This document shows positions 54,331 through 64,000 of a stretch of DNA of 64,000 nt, piece after piece (position 1 is the stretch's first letter; every line of letters starts with the position of its first letter). This stretch comes from Schistocerca nitens (Eukaryota; Arthropoda; Insecta; Orthoptera; Acrididae). The position numbers and the translations under genes were made by a program. The stretch spans positions 532,041,102 through 532,105,101 of the forward strand of contig NC_064616.1 of NCBI RefSeq assembly GCF_023898315.1, given 5' to 3'. The notes under the pieces are model-generated. The model saw only the letters and a program-made list of their open reading frames with translations. It searched no databases and was not told the DNA's origin.

Positions 54331-55053
54331 TCAGTCCTGAGACTGGTTTGATGCAGCTCTCCATGATACTCTATCCTCTGCAAGCTTCTTCATCTCCCAG
54401 TACTTACTGCAACCTACATCCTTCTGAATCTGCTTAATGCATTCATCTCTTGGTATCCCTATACGATTTTTACCCTCCACGCTGCCTTCCAATGCTAAAT
54501 ATGTGATCCCTCGATGCCTCAGAACATGCCCTGCCAACCAGTCCCTTCTTCTTGTCAAGTTGTGCCACAAATTCCTCTTCTCCCCTATTCTATTCAATAC
54601 CTCCTCATTAGTTACGTGTTCTACCCATGTAATCTTCAGCATTCTTCTGTAGCACCACATTTCGAAAGCTTATATTCTCTTCCTGTCCAAACTATTTATC
54701 GTCCATGTTTCACTTCCATACATGACTACACTCCATACAAATACTTTCAGAAACGACTTCCTGACACTTAAATCTATACTCGATGTTAACAAATTCGTCT
54801 TCTTCAGAAACGCTTTCCTTGCCATTGCCAGTCTACATTTTGTATCCTCTCTACTTCAACCATCATCAGTTATTTTGCTCCCCAAATAGCAAAACTCATT
54901 TACTACTTTAAGCGTCTCATTTCCTAATCTAATTCCCTCAGCATCACCCGACTTAATTCGACTACATTCCATGATCCTCGTTTTGCTTTTGTTGATGTTC
55001 ATCTTATATCCTCCTTTCAAGACACTGTCCATTCCGCTCAACTGCTCTTCCAA
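54331..55053 (-). pseudogene. RTE LINE C-terminal region
   Basis: Two frames, 55053-54856 (MEEQLSGMDSVLKGGYKMN ... FCYLGSKITDDG) and 54660-54331 (MWCYRRMLKITWVEHVTNEEVL ... VSWRAASNQSQD), hold the thumb and C-terminal segments usual in RTE elements. A gap with stops lies between them. The region ends 20 bases before the 3' microsatellite. Confidence 0.88.
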
Positions 55054-55065
55054 GTCCTTTGCTGT

Positions 55066-55983
55066 CTATGACAGAATTACAATGTCATCGGCAAACATCA
55101 AAGTTTTTATTTCTTCTCCATGGATTTTAATACCTACTCCGATTTTTTCTTTTGTTTCCTTTACTGCTTGCTCAATATACAGATTGAATAACATTGGGGA
55201 GAGGCTACTACCCTGTCTCACTCTCTTACCAACCACTGCTTCCCTTTCATGTCCCTCGACTCTTATAACTGCAATCTGGTTACTGTACAAATTGTAAATA
55301 GCCTTTCGCTCCCTGTATTTTACCCCTGCCTTCTTTAGAAATTGAAAGAGAGTATTCCAGTTAACATTGTCAAAAGGTTTCTCTAAGTCTACAAATGCTA
55401 GAAACGTAGGTTTGCCTTTCCGTAATCTTTCTTCTACGATAAGGCGTAAGGTCAGTATTGCCTCACGTGTTCCAACATTTCTACGGAATCCAAACTCATC
55501 TTCCCCGAGGTCAGCTTCTACCAGTTTTTCCATTCGTCTATAAAGAATTCGCGTTAGTATTTTGCAGCTGTGACTTATTAAACTGATAGTTCGGTAATTT
55601 TCACATCTGTCAACACCTGCTTTCTTTGGGATTGGAATTATTATATTCTTCTTGAAGTCTGAGGGTATTTCGCCGGTCTCATACATCTTGCTGACCAGAC
55701 GGTAGAGTTTTGTCATGAATGGCTCTCCCAAGGCCGTCAGTAGTTCTAATGGAATGTTGTCTACTTGCGGGGCCTTGTTTCGACTCAGGTCTTTCAGCGC
55801 TCTGCCAAACTCTTCACGCAGTATCCCATCTCCCATTTCATCTTCATCTACATCCTCTTCCATTTCCATAATATTGCTCTCAAGTACATCACCCTTGTAT
55901 AGACCCTCTATATACTCCTTCCACCTTTCTGCTTTTCCTTCTTTGCTTAGAACTGGGTTTCCATCTGATCTCTTGATATTCAT
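55066..55983 (-). pseudogene. RTE LINE reverse transcriptase core
   Basis: A frame of 305 codons carries WKEYIEGLYKGDV, IPSDFKKNIIIPIPKK, NYRTISLISHSCKILTRIL, FVDLEKPFDNVNWNTLF, RQGSSLSPMLFNLYIEQA and the catalytic FADDIVIL, the ordered RT motifs of RTE-type LINEs. 'EKPFD' has Pro where EKAFD is usual. The frame closes just after FADD (stop near 55066). The C-terminal region follows in other frames at 55053-54856 (YLGSKITDDG) and 54660-54331. Confidence 0.93.
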
Positions 55984-56165
55984 ACAAGTGGCTCTCTTTT
56001 CTCCAAAGGTCTCTTTAATTTTCCTGTGGGCAGTATCTATCTTACCCCTAGTGAGATAAGCCTCGACAGCCTTACATTTGTCCTCTAGCCATCCCTGATT
56101 AGCAGTTTTGCACTTCCTGACGATCTCATTTTTGAGACGTTTGTATTCCTTTTTGCCTGCTTCAT

Positions 56166-56810
56166 TTACTGCATTTCATCAATTAAATTCAATATTTCTT
56201 CTGTTACCCAAGGATTTCTACAAGCCCTCGTCTTTTTACTTACTTGATCGTCTGCTGCCTTCGCAACTTCATTCCTCAGAGCTACCCATTCTTCTTCTAC
56301 TGTATTTCTTTCCCCCATTCCTGTCAATTGTTCCCTTATGCTCTCCCTGAAACTCTCTACAACCTCTGGTTTAGTCAGTTTATCAAGGCCCCATCTCCTT
56401 AAATTCCCACCTTTTTGCAGTTTCTTCAGTTTTAATCTACAGTTCATAACCAATAGATTGTGGTCAGAGTCCACATCTGCCCCTGGAAATGTCTTACAAT
56501 TTAAAACCTGAATCCTAAATCTCTGTCTTACCATTATATAATCTATCTGATACCTTTTAGTATCTCCAGGGTTCTTCCATGTATACAACCTTCTTTTATG
56601 ATTCTTGAACCAAGTGTTAGCTATGATTAATGTATGCTCTGGGCAAAATTCTACCAGACAGCTTCCTCTTTCATTTCTTACCCCCAATCCATATTCAGCT
56701 ACTACGTTTCCTTCTCTCCCTTTTCCCACTACCGAATTGCAGTCTCCCATGACTATTAAATGTTCGTCTCCCTTCACTACCTGAATAATTTCTTTTATCT
56801 CGTCATACAT
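56166..56810 (-). pseudogene. RTE LINE endonuclease fragment
   Basis: The frame encodes MGDCNSVVGKGREGNV (Asp-Asn metal/phosphate-binding segment), TWKNPGDTKRYQIDYIMV (Asp of the Tyr-Ile-Asp segment) and VDSDHNLLVMNCRLK (Asp-His catalytic pair), the C-terminal two thirds of an AP-type endonuclease. It continues to NPWVTEEILNLIDE, the linker before RT, and stops at 56166. The N-terminal motifs (Asn and Glu) would lie upstream at 56810-57200 and appear out of frame. Confidence 0.88.
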
Positions 56811-58298
56811 TCATCAATTTCTTCATCATCTGCAGAGCTAATTGACATATATACTTGTACTACTGTAGTAGGCGTGGGCTTCGTGTCTATCTTGGCCACA
56901 ATAATACGTTCACTATGCTGTTTGTAGTAGCTTACCCGCACTCCTATTTTTTTTATTCATTATGAAACCTACTCCTGCACTGATTTTATATTTATAACCC
57001 TGTATTCACCTGACGAAAAGTCTTGTTCCTCCTGCCACCAAACTTCACTAATTCCCACTATATCTAACTTTAACCTATCCATTTCCGTTTTTAAATTTTC
57101 TAACCTACCTGCCCGATTAAGGGCTCTGACATTCCACGCTCCGACCTGTAGAATGCCAGTTTTCTTTCTCCTGATAACGACGTCCTCCTGAGTTGGCCCC
57201 TGCCTAGAGATCCGAATGGGGGACTATTTTACCTCCGGAATATTTTACCCAAGAGGATGCCATCTTCATTTAACCATACAGTAAAGCTGCATGCCCTTGG
57301 GAAAAATTACGGCTGTAGTTTCCCCTTGCTTTTAGCCGTTCGCAGTACCAGCACAGCAAGGCCGTTTTGGTTAGTGTTACAAGGCCAGATCAGTCAATCA
57401 TCCAGACTGTTGCCCCTGCAACTACTGAAAAGGCTGCTGCCCCTCTTCAGGAACCACATGTTTGTCTGGCCTCTCAACAGATACCCCTCCGTTGTGGTTA
57501 CACCTACAGTATGGCCATCTGTATCGCCGAGGCACGCAAGCCTCCCCACCAATGGCAAGGTCCGTGGTTCATGGGGGGGGGGGGGGGATGAATAGGGTAT
57601 CATTTATAATTTTTTCTGCCACCAGTCTTTGTTTGTGGTCCAATATGTCTATCATTTTAGCAGCAACCGATTTCCCAAAAACTTCATGGCAGTCCTCATC
57701 TTTCTTTTGTTTTTGTCTTTGGAAATGTTCTCTAATAACTCCCAGAACAGAGTCCATTCCAGTACGCCTTCTTTTACTATTTGGTCTTCTCTGTTTACTT
57801 TTTAAAGGAAAACTTCTGGTGACCCTCCATCACTAGTAGATGGGACAGTGGAAATTTCATATAGCTGTGAATGAGTTAGAGGCTCTACTTCAACCTTAAA
57901 ATCTTCCTCCATATTCTGTGATATGGGGAGTGGTACTGTGGTAATTTCATTCCGCAAATAATACTGAATGCTCATGAATACTGAACATCGAAAATTCAAA
58001 GAAGTAGCTGTATTACACAAAATAATCTTTTTTTATAAAACAGTAAAGAATACTGTATGCACTGTTGAAAATCAAACGAGATTACAATTATAATCTAAAT
58101 ATAGTAATAGGGGCAAATATTACCTTCACGTAAATAAGCATGTTTCATGCGGGGGAGGGTGGGGCTGGGAGGAGAGATCACATAGATGTGTTTATGGTCC
58201 CAAAATTATTTAATAGATCTGAGAATACTATACAGTACTTTTCATAATAATGTAATTTTAAGGTAACATGTCTAAAATTGGAGTTTTTCATTTTTCAG

Positions 58299-59073
58299 GT
58301 TCCTGAAACAGTTGATGAATGGGCCTGCATTGCAAAGGAATTTGAAAGAAGATGGAATTTTCCACACTGTCTTGGAAGTATAGATGGAAAGCATGTAGAG
58401 ATAGTACCGCCAGCTGGAAGTGGATCATTTTATTTCAATTACAAATATACACACAGTATGGTCCTACTTGCAATAGCTGATGCAAATTACAGATTTATTC
58501 TGTTCGATTTTGGCACAAATGGCAGAATATCTGATGGTGCTGTTCTTTGGAACACTGAATTTTTTTGGTAGACAACAAAGTAACACCCTCAACATTCCAA
58601 AAGAGAAAAAAGTAGCAGACAGTTCATGAAAACTACCATATGTATTTATAGGGGTTGATGCATTTCCTTTGAGGACTGATATGCCGAAACCATTCCGGTA
58701 GAGTGACTTCAACTGCATGGAAAAGAAAATTTACAACTACAGATTATGCAGAGCTCAGCGCATTGTTGAGAATGTATTTGGGATCTTGGCAGCACGCTTT
58801 AGGATTTTCCACACAGCTATAAATTTGGAAGTCAGCTGTATCGATAAGGTGGTAAAAGCAACAGTTGCTTTACATAATTATTTAATGAGTACTGTGAATC
58901 AAACTTATGCCCCACATTATTCTCTTGATTTGAAGGACATAGAACATGGCTTGTTCCATAATGACTTAACAACAGAGGATTGTAATATGCTACCATTGCA
59001 AAGGTCTACTGCAGGAAACATTTCACTTGATGTCAAACGTGAGAGAGGAATTTATGAACTACTTTGTGAATGA
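58299..59073 (+). pseudogene. Harbinger transposase, exon 2
   Basis: The exon follows a good acceptor (tttttcatttttcag, 58284-58298) and encodes VPETVDEWACIAKEFERRWNF, SIDGKHVEI (first catalytic Asp) and NYRFILFDFGTNGRISDGAVLWNTEFF. After a frameshift near 58565 it continues with FIGVDAFPLRTDM (second Asp) but has stops near 58627 and 58699. Then come NYRLCRAQRIVENVFGILAARF (third acidic residue, Glu) and a C-terminal KATVALHNYL. The triad positions are present, but three lesions in the middle make it non-functional. The stop is at 59071-59073. Confidence 0.85.
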
Positions 59074-59639
59074 AGGACAAGTTCTTTGGCAACATAATTT
59101 TGTGCATTAGCGGTAAAGAAAAATGTAAAAGAAAACAATGAATATTGCAGTATAGTACAAACAAATAAAAGCATAGGTATATATCTAAATTGTAACAGCG
59201 CTACTGTAACTAAATACCACTACCAACCTATCTCACTTACCTCTATTCCTTGTAAATTAATCGAAGAGCATCTTGGTGTCTCTTGTTCATTTAAAAAGCT
59301 GAAAAGATCAAAGTACCACAGAACAGGTCTATAAACTACGTCTGCTGCAGGCCCTGCTGTCACGTTTCCCTTTTTCTCGTCTGAAATTCGTTCGTAATCT
59401 ATTAATTTTCTTAATAACAGTATCTTTAGTTGCTGATGGCTCAATTTCTTTGTACTTTGTGAGAAGCACCTCATATACTGCGTCTCTTTTCATTTTATCG
59501 TGATATTCTTTACTTTTAATATTCCATAAACATAGGTGTCTTTCGTAGCACCTAATAAATTTTCCAAAACTTCCCGGTCCGACATCAGAACTAAACGACA
59601 CAAAATGTAAATAAACGCGCGCTCTCCACAGTCTGTGTC

Positions 59640-59850
59640 CGAATAACAGCTGTGTGCTTGTTCAAGCCTCCCTAGGCTCTAGGCACACACGAGCAAGAAT
59701 GGACACGCTTGGAGGATTGCACAAGCACGCATAATCGAAATTGGGTCAAGCGTCAAGCTGCTTGTGCAAGTCTGATTCTTGCGCTAATTTGCCCAACACA
59801 CGGTCAAGCAAGCTTGCACAAGCACGCTTGCGCAAGCGTGATTGTCAAGC
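59640..59850. repeat. Subterminal CAAGC/GCTTG repeat cluster
   Basis: Roughly 200 bases contain a dozen or more copies of CAAGC or its complement GCTTG, often as inverted pairs (gcttgcgcaagc, gcttgcacaagc). Related words recur at the left end of the element near 52895-52925. Such clusters commonly serve as transposase or partner-protein binding sites in Harbinger elements; here this is inference. Confidence 0.75.
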
Positions 59851-59856
59851 ATGCAG

Positions 59857-59905
59857 TAGTTTGTGTGTGTGTATGTGTGTGTGTGGGGGGGGGGGGGGGG
59901 GGGGG
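59857..59905. repeat. (TG)n and G-run microsatellite
   Basis: A TG dinucleotide run passes into 20 or more G residues (59884-59905). Homopolymer length may be unreliable in assemblies. It is directly beyond the Harbinger right end. Confidence 0.9.
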
Positions 59906-59939
59906 CTTTAGACAACGCTGCAAGTGACGGCAATTGTGA

Positions 59940-62900
59940 TATCAGTGAAGCCAATGGTTGGCACTGAAACTTTGGTGATATACAATGACAAGCCACAAAA
60001 TTATGTTTTCCCTATACTTAATATTGTTTTTCGCTAAGTGCGATAGTTAAAAATGCTCTGTTTCGTACGAGAAGATGCTTTAACGTATGTAGCATCTTAT
60101 AATACAATAAACATATTCCTCACCCAATTTATGGAATTTTATCAATTTTCAAATGTGTCTCCTGTAAAATTTACTTAATTAATAATAAGGCCCCAAGCGC
60201 CTTAATTGTTTCTATCAAAAGCAGTTCTCAGGTCGATGACTGGACCATTATGGCAGCCCATTTAAAAAAAAAAAAAAAAAAAAAGGTATTTCTCCAGTTT
60301 ACTTTCTACTAAAGCAAATTCTACCCTGCCACAATTAAATTAAAAAATTGGGAATTGGCACCGCTGAAGAACAAAAAGCCAGGCCATAACGGGATAAAGC
60401 GTTTCACAAGACTCAAACTCAAGACTTTTAACATATCAGCAATTTATCTAAATTACCGCGCTACGCAACTACTTTGGACAACAGCATCAACTTTACCGTA
60501 TTGATACTAAAAGTAAATAAGAGTCACATTACCTGCAATTCCGACACTGATAGGGGTACAGACGTTTGTGTCAACAATTGACACTACAAACAAAGAACTG
60601 AAAACCGAGAACCGACGTCATTTCTCGAGAACAATGAGAACTAGTTGGAATCGACAACTTACCGTTCACTTTCCTCGGTTTGCCCTTCATATTACACAGG
60701 GGTGTTACAAAATCGCTAATGGACTATAGAATCCGTTCGGTTAGCAAAGGTGCCTGTAACGTTATTTTGAAGCCTGAAACTACGAACACCCACTACGGTA
60801 CATTTCATGTTGTTACGCATTTCATAAAACGTTATTGTCAATCCAAAAGCACAATCAATCAACATAAAGCATTTAACGATGACGTTTGTTTGATATTTCG
60901 TTATGAGTAAGTTATCTGCAAATCTCGTATATTTGGCAGAAATAGGGTAAATGATTTAACACTAGCAATGTCTTATACAAAACAACAGCCACTGCTTCAG
61001 TTTAGGCCTAACGAATGGTTAAGTACTGTTCATTACTGACAATATGTAAACAAAAGATAAATATCAGTACTTGAAAAAATGTAAGATTCTCACATGCATT
61101 AGAAACTATTTGGATCTACTAATAATTTTTTCATCGGCAGCAAAAGAATGAGCACGGATTTGAAATGTTGGAAACGTCCTAGTTTTGTATGACATTACTC
61201 GTAAACAAATAATTAATGTGTAATATTGTCCTGTATATATTCATGAGCACTAAGTTATCACTAACGTATTTTAGTACGTCACTATGTGGCTGTTGTGCTC
61301 TAGGGTTGAGTAAGTTCTCCTCTCTGGTCATTGAGGATTTCAGTCGTAAATGAATAAGAATCTAAAGCTTCGAAAGAATAATCTTCAACGAATGTCGCTC
61401 ATTTGGAGAAACTTTGAAATATTTCATATTGCATATTTGATAAGTAGACGCCTGTGATATGCTGTCTGCAGCCGTGATACTGTGTGATGTTTCCCGTCAT
61501 CATACTTTCTAAATATACTTATCTCTGCAGATGGTAGTAATCATTTATTATGTATTAGTGATGAACTACAGTGGCAGTTTTTACGACAAGGAGCGTTCTC
61601 GTATTACAACTTAACGTAAAACGCATTTTATAACAGATTTTATATCATTTTATTGTAAACGCAACTAGGCTATACAACTGGAACTGAAAATGGTACAACT
61701 CTGCTTACGAATACAGTGCTTTAATGAATTACAGAAGTAGTCTCCTTACAGCAAAATAAACACCATTACACATTATCGAATCTCCCGTTTGTCTGTTTTC
61801 AGAGTATGGCTTTCCTGCATGTTCGCTTTTCATGTTTCATTTCAGAAATCGACTGAGTGACGTCATGTAGCTACGGGGCTTTCAAAGTTTAGCAGAGGGA
61901 AGCCGCACCCTACCGTGTTCCTGGTGTAGTAAGTGTTGTGAATAGGACAGTTTTGTGGCTGAAAACGGATATAACGCGAATTGTATGTTTCCCTGACCCA
62001 CGAGAAATCGTCAGGGGCATTTTAAGTTGTAAGTATGTATCGCAATTCGTCAGAAAAAAATTGGTTACGGTGTTTTGTGTTTGTAATCCGTTACGTAGTA
62101 TAAGTAACTCGAGGTGCGGGCAGCACAATATTTCGTGGAAGTGCGTGTAAGAGCAGTTGTTATATGTTGTAGTAATTCATAAGAAGTGGTTTCGAAGTGC
62201 AATTATGATCTTGCGTGACGGAGGGGAATATTGATTCATGATCGCGAGGAATAAGTACAACTCTACCATCATGGCCGTTCATGTCAAAAACCGCACCTTC
62301 CCTTTCGTAATTGGTAGTGCGTTTAGAAGTGAAGTTTGTAAGATAACGTCATAGGATTATTGTGTGGTAGGGGAATTGTGCGGTGTTTACTTGCTACGGA
62401 CGTTTGTGAAAAAAGTTTGTACAAATCTACTTCAAAATAATTGTCATCCGTATGTTTTTTAAGCACAGCAGAAGTGATTGGAATAGCATATTGAGTTAAA
62501 CATGTTTTGTTGTAATTGTGTAAACGGGTCTTTGCGCAATTATAGCGCCCGTTCCTAAATTTGTGAAATGTTCGACCACTCCCACTTCAGGTATTGCTAT
62601 TGGTCCTCTACTGACTAGAGGCAGAACTGTAATTTTTTTGATATTTCCTGCCCTCCCATGTACCTCTATTCAGGATTCCTAAAATCTAGCACTGTCATTC
62701 TAGTCTTAAAAACTGTGGAGATAAGCGTGTTTGACGCTTCTACGATGGTTTGCTAATCACAACAGAAAGGAAAATATTTTAAAGTTTTGATATCTTAGGA
62801 AAGTGTAGTTTTAAATTTTGTCACGATCATAGTTGTCATAGCACATTGCAGTGATTGCATATTTGCCTATGCACATTCCAGTTTAAACTAAAATTTACAA

Positions 62901-63770
62901 ATTACTAAGTCAGTATCTATATTTTCCCTCATGTTTACTAAAATATTTCCAATTGTCCATGTTTTTGGGTACTGGAATAAAGTTTGAGACAAATGTAAAT
63001 ACTAAGTGTGTTCAGTGCAATGCTGCACAGAGTATGTGGAGTATTGAGTGCTGTCACCATTTATGTACTAGTGTGCTACTTGAATAGTGTTATGTATAAA
63101 TGGCAATGGTAAAAGTGGTTATTGTTGTCTAATTTATTGATTTATTTATGATGTGGTATTAAAAACATTGTAGAAGGTAACTGGGGGTTTGATGACAAAC
63201 TTAGAGTAGCCAAGAATTTGGTGGGTTTATAAAAATTGACAAGTTTTTAAATTTTATAATACTATGATTAACACTATTGTGTTCAAAGAACAGAAAATCT
63301 CATTTGGATGTTCTGTGTTTTCAAATAGGTACTGTGACAACATGGACTACTATACATTGTATGACTTGTCATGCTGTTGGATTTGTTAATAATCTATAGT
63401 AATTCATTTGCCCGTGGATCACCTACTTCAGTTGAGTCCAGATATTCCTTCTATGTTTACAGAAATGTTCATCAAAGCTGGTCTTAAAAATATAGGTTTT
63501 GGGTGAAAAATTGTGAAAGGAATTGTAAGCTTAATTAAAGGAAAGGGAAAAAAATCGAATTTTTGTATGCTTAAGCTATGTGGAAGGGGAAATTCAGTAC
63601 AATACACAGTGTGAAAGCAAAGTATCTTATCTGCTGCCCAGGATAGTGAAATTTGAGTGAATCCTGTGAAATTAAGAGAATGTTTAAGAAAAGCCATTTC
63701 TTCCTTTGTCAGCAAAACCAGTGAAGTGTGAAGATATGGAGCTTATATTTTGATATGTGCAGGTTTTCTA
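59940..63770. other. AT-rich sequence without recognised genes
   Basis: No coding frame above 100 codons, no RT or transposase motif and no SINE with a target duplication was found. A run of 21 A at 60264-60284 and a tRNA-like tail (reverse of box B 'gagtttgagtc' near 60405-60420) suggest an old SINE, weakly. A short frame with a fair start context lies at about 62270-62350 (MAVHVKNRTFPF...), but it is only about 25 codons and unconvincing. Confidence 0.45.
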
Positions 63771-63771
63771 T

Positions 63772-63856
<85 letters not shown>
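63771..63856. repeat. (CT)n/(TG)n microsatellite
   Basis: A CT dinucleotide run (about 63773-63808) passes directly into a TG run (about 63809-63856). It mirrors the CT/CA compound at 349-432 at the other end of the window, but that is likely chance given how common such repeats are. Confidence 0.95.
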
Positions 63857-63857
<1 letters not shown>

Positions 63858-64000
63858 GTAAGATATTACTGAAGTCATGTGGATGTTTTTATTTAATGTA
63901 TGAGGTAGTATATATAGTGATACTGGTTTAGTGTGCTTAATTTGCTCAATATCTTATGATGGTGTATTAAGCATTATTTGTTTACAGATTTGTGTCCAGT

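Larger units (their letters stand above)
54310..57587 (-). mobile_element. Near-full-length RTE-clade LINE
   Basis: The 3' end (54310) begins ttgtttgttgttgctgtgg read from the plus strand, a GTT-type microsatellite end typical of RTE LINEs. The 5' leader reaches a G run at 57574-57587. A target-site duplication atgaataaggt (54299-54309) and atgaatagggt (57588-57598) flanks it. Coding order on the minus strand is endonuclease, RT and a C-terminal region. It lies within the coding end of the MADF/BESS-like gene. Confidence 0.94.
54151..59601 (-). pseudogene. Harbinger-linked MADF/BESS-like partner gene, multi-exon
   Basis: The 5' exon (59601 to about 59220) encodes a MADF domain: FIRCYERHLCLWNIKSKEYH, YKEIEPSATKDTVIKKINRLRTNFRREK, then, in a shifted frame, VYRPVLWYFDLFSFLNEQE. 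The 3' part (about 58020-57599, resumed at 54298-54151 beyond the RTE LINE) encodes an acidic linker and a BESS-like helix, DEDCHEVFGKSVAAKMIDILD. It ends SFVSNASDN with a stop at 54151-54153. In Harbinger elements this kind of protein binds DNA and helps the transposase reach the nucleus and the element ends. A frameshift near 59400 and the LINE disable it. Confidence 0.8.
52893..59838. mobile_element. PIF/Harbinger DNA transposon with a nested RTE LINE
   Basis: It contains a HARBI1-like transposase gene on the plus strand and a MADF/BESS-like partner gene on the minus strand, the two-gene composition of PIF/Harbinger elements. The left end (acaagcgtgcttgctcaagcgtg at about 52893) and the right end (59640-59840, dense in CAAGC/GCTTG) share the same words in inverse orientation. 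The ends were assigned from these words and are approximate. A 3.28-kb RTE LINE (54310-57587) lies inside; without it the element is about 3.67 kb. Confidence 0.8.

Noticed and set aside
57257-57595. Protein frame of 112 codons (plus) near the G run
   Set aside because: It lies in the 5' leader of the RTE LINE, opposite its sense strand, and has no domain.
61938-62350. Short plus-strand frames as a host gene start
   Set aside because: They are 25-70 codons long with no motif, no splice sites that join them and no downstream coding region.

Overview
This window looks like a stretch of a large, repeat-rich insect nuclear genome, most probably an orthopteran (grasshopper or locust, Schistocerca-like). 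The basis is the dense nesting of eukaryotic transposons and the many short tRNA-derived SINEs with a shared 3' body ending near 'gccatttgaacc'. I recognise that body from memory as typical of locust genomes; I could not run a search. No confident host protein-coding gene, functional tRNA, rRNA or CRISPR array is visible. Almost every recognisable reading frame belongs to a mobile element, and most are broken by stops, frameshifts or later insertions.

Layout, left to right. 1-0.56 kb is CT/CA microsatellite. 0.66-4.0 kb is a decayed Polinton/Maverick-type protein-primed DNA polymerase B on the minus strand, with an inverted duplicate of part of itself at its 5' side. 4.5-5.4 kb is the GIY-YIG end of a Penelope-like element. 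5.7-6.5 kb is an LTR-element gag/protease remnant. 10.1-11.3 kb is an RTE LINE fragment. 11.585-16.308 kb is a mariner-type transposon with about 160-bp inverted repeats, holding a SINE and a Jockey-like LINE, which itself holds an intact Tc1 transposon. 16.4-18.1 kb is a ZMYM1-like hAT fragment. 18.1-21.2 kb holds three mariner pieces, one with an intact transposase frame. 21.3-23.1 kb is a diverged tandem repeat split by a dead Tc1.

23.5-42 kb is one degenerate Gypsy-type element on the minus strand ('Gypsy B'). It is split by a CR1 LINE (24.3-27.7 kb), a long inverted-repeat element (27.8-28.9 kb) and a second Gypsy element with both LTRs ('Gypsy A', 30.491-41.455 kb). Gypsy A is in turn split by SINEs and a near-complete Jockey LINE (36.3-40.65 kb).

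42.7-45.8 kb is a SINE plus a tRNA-like repeat family in tandem and inverted arrangements, split by a 1.7-kb solo-LTR-like insertion. 50.4-52.9 kb is a truncated RTE LINE abutting a fragment of an uncharacterised transposon protein. 52.9-59.84 kb is a PIF/Harbinger element: a transposase gene (+) and a MADF/BESS-like partner gene (-) whose exons interlock. A near-full-length RTE LINE (54.310-57.587 kb, with target-site duplication) lies inside the partner's 3' exon. 59.94-64 kb is AT-rich and mostly without recognised features.

The nesting gives a relative history: mariner, then LINE, then Tc1; Gypsy B, then Gypsy A, then Jockey LINE; Harbinger, then RTE. Target-site duplications at most SINEs and three larger elements confirm the boundaries. 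The freshest copies by reading-frame integrity are the Tc1 at 13.18 kb and the DD41D mariner at 18.4 kb.
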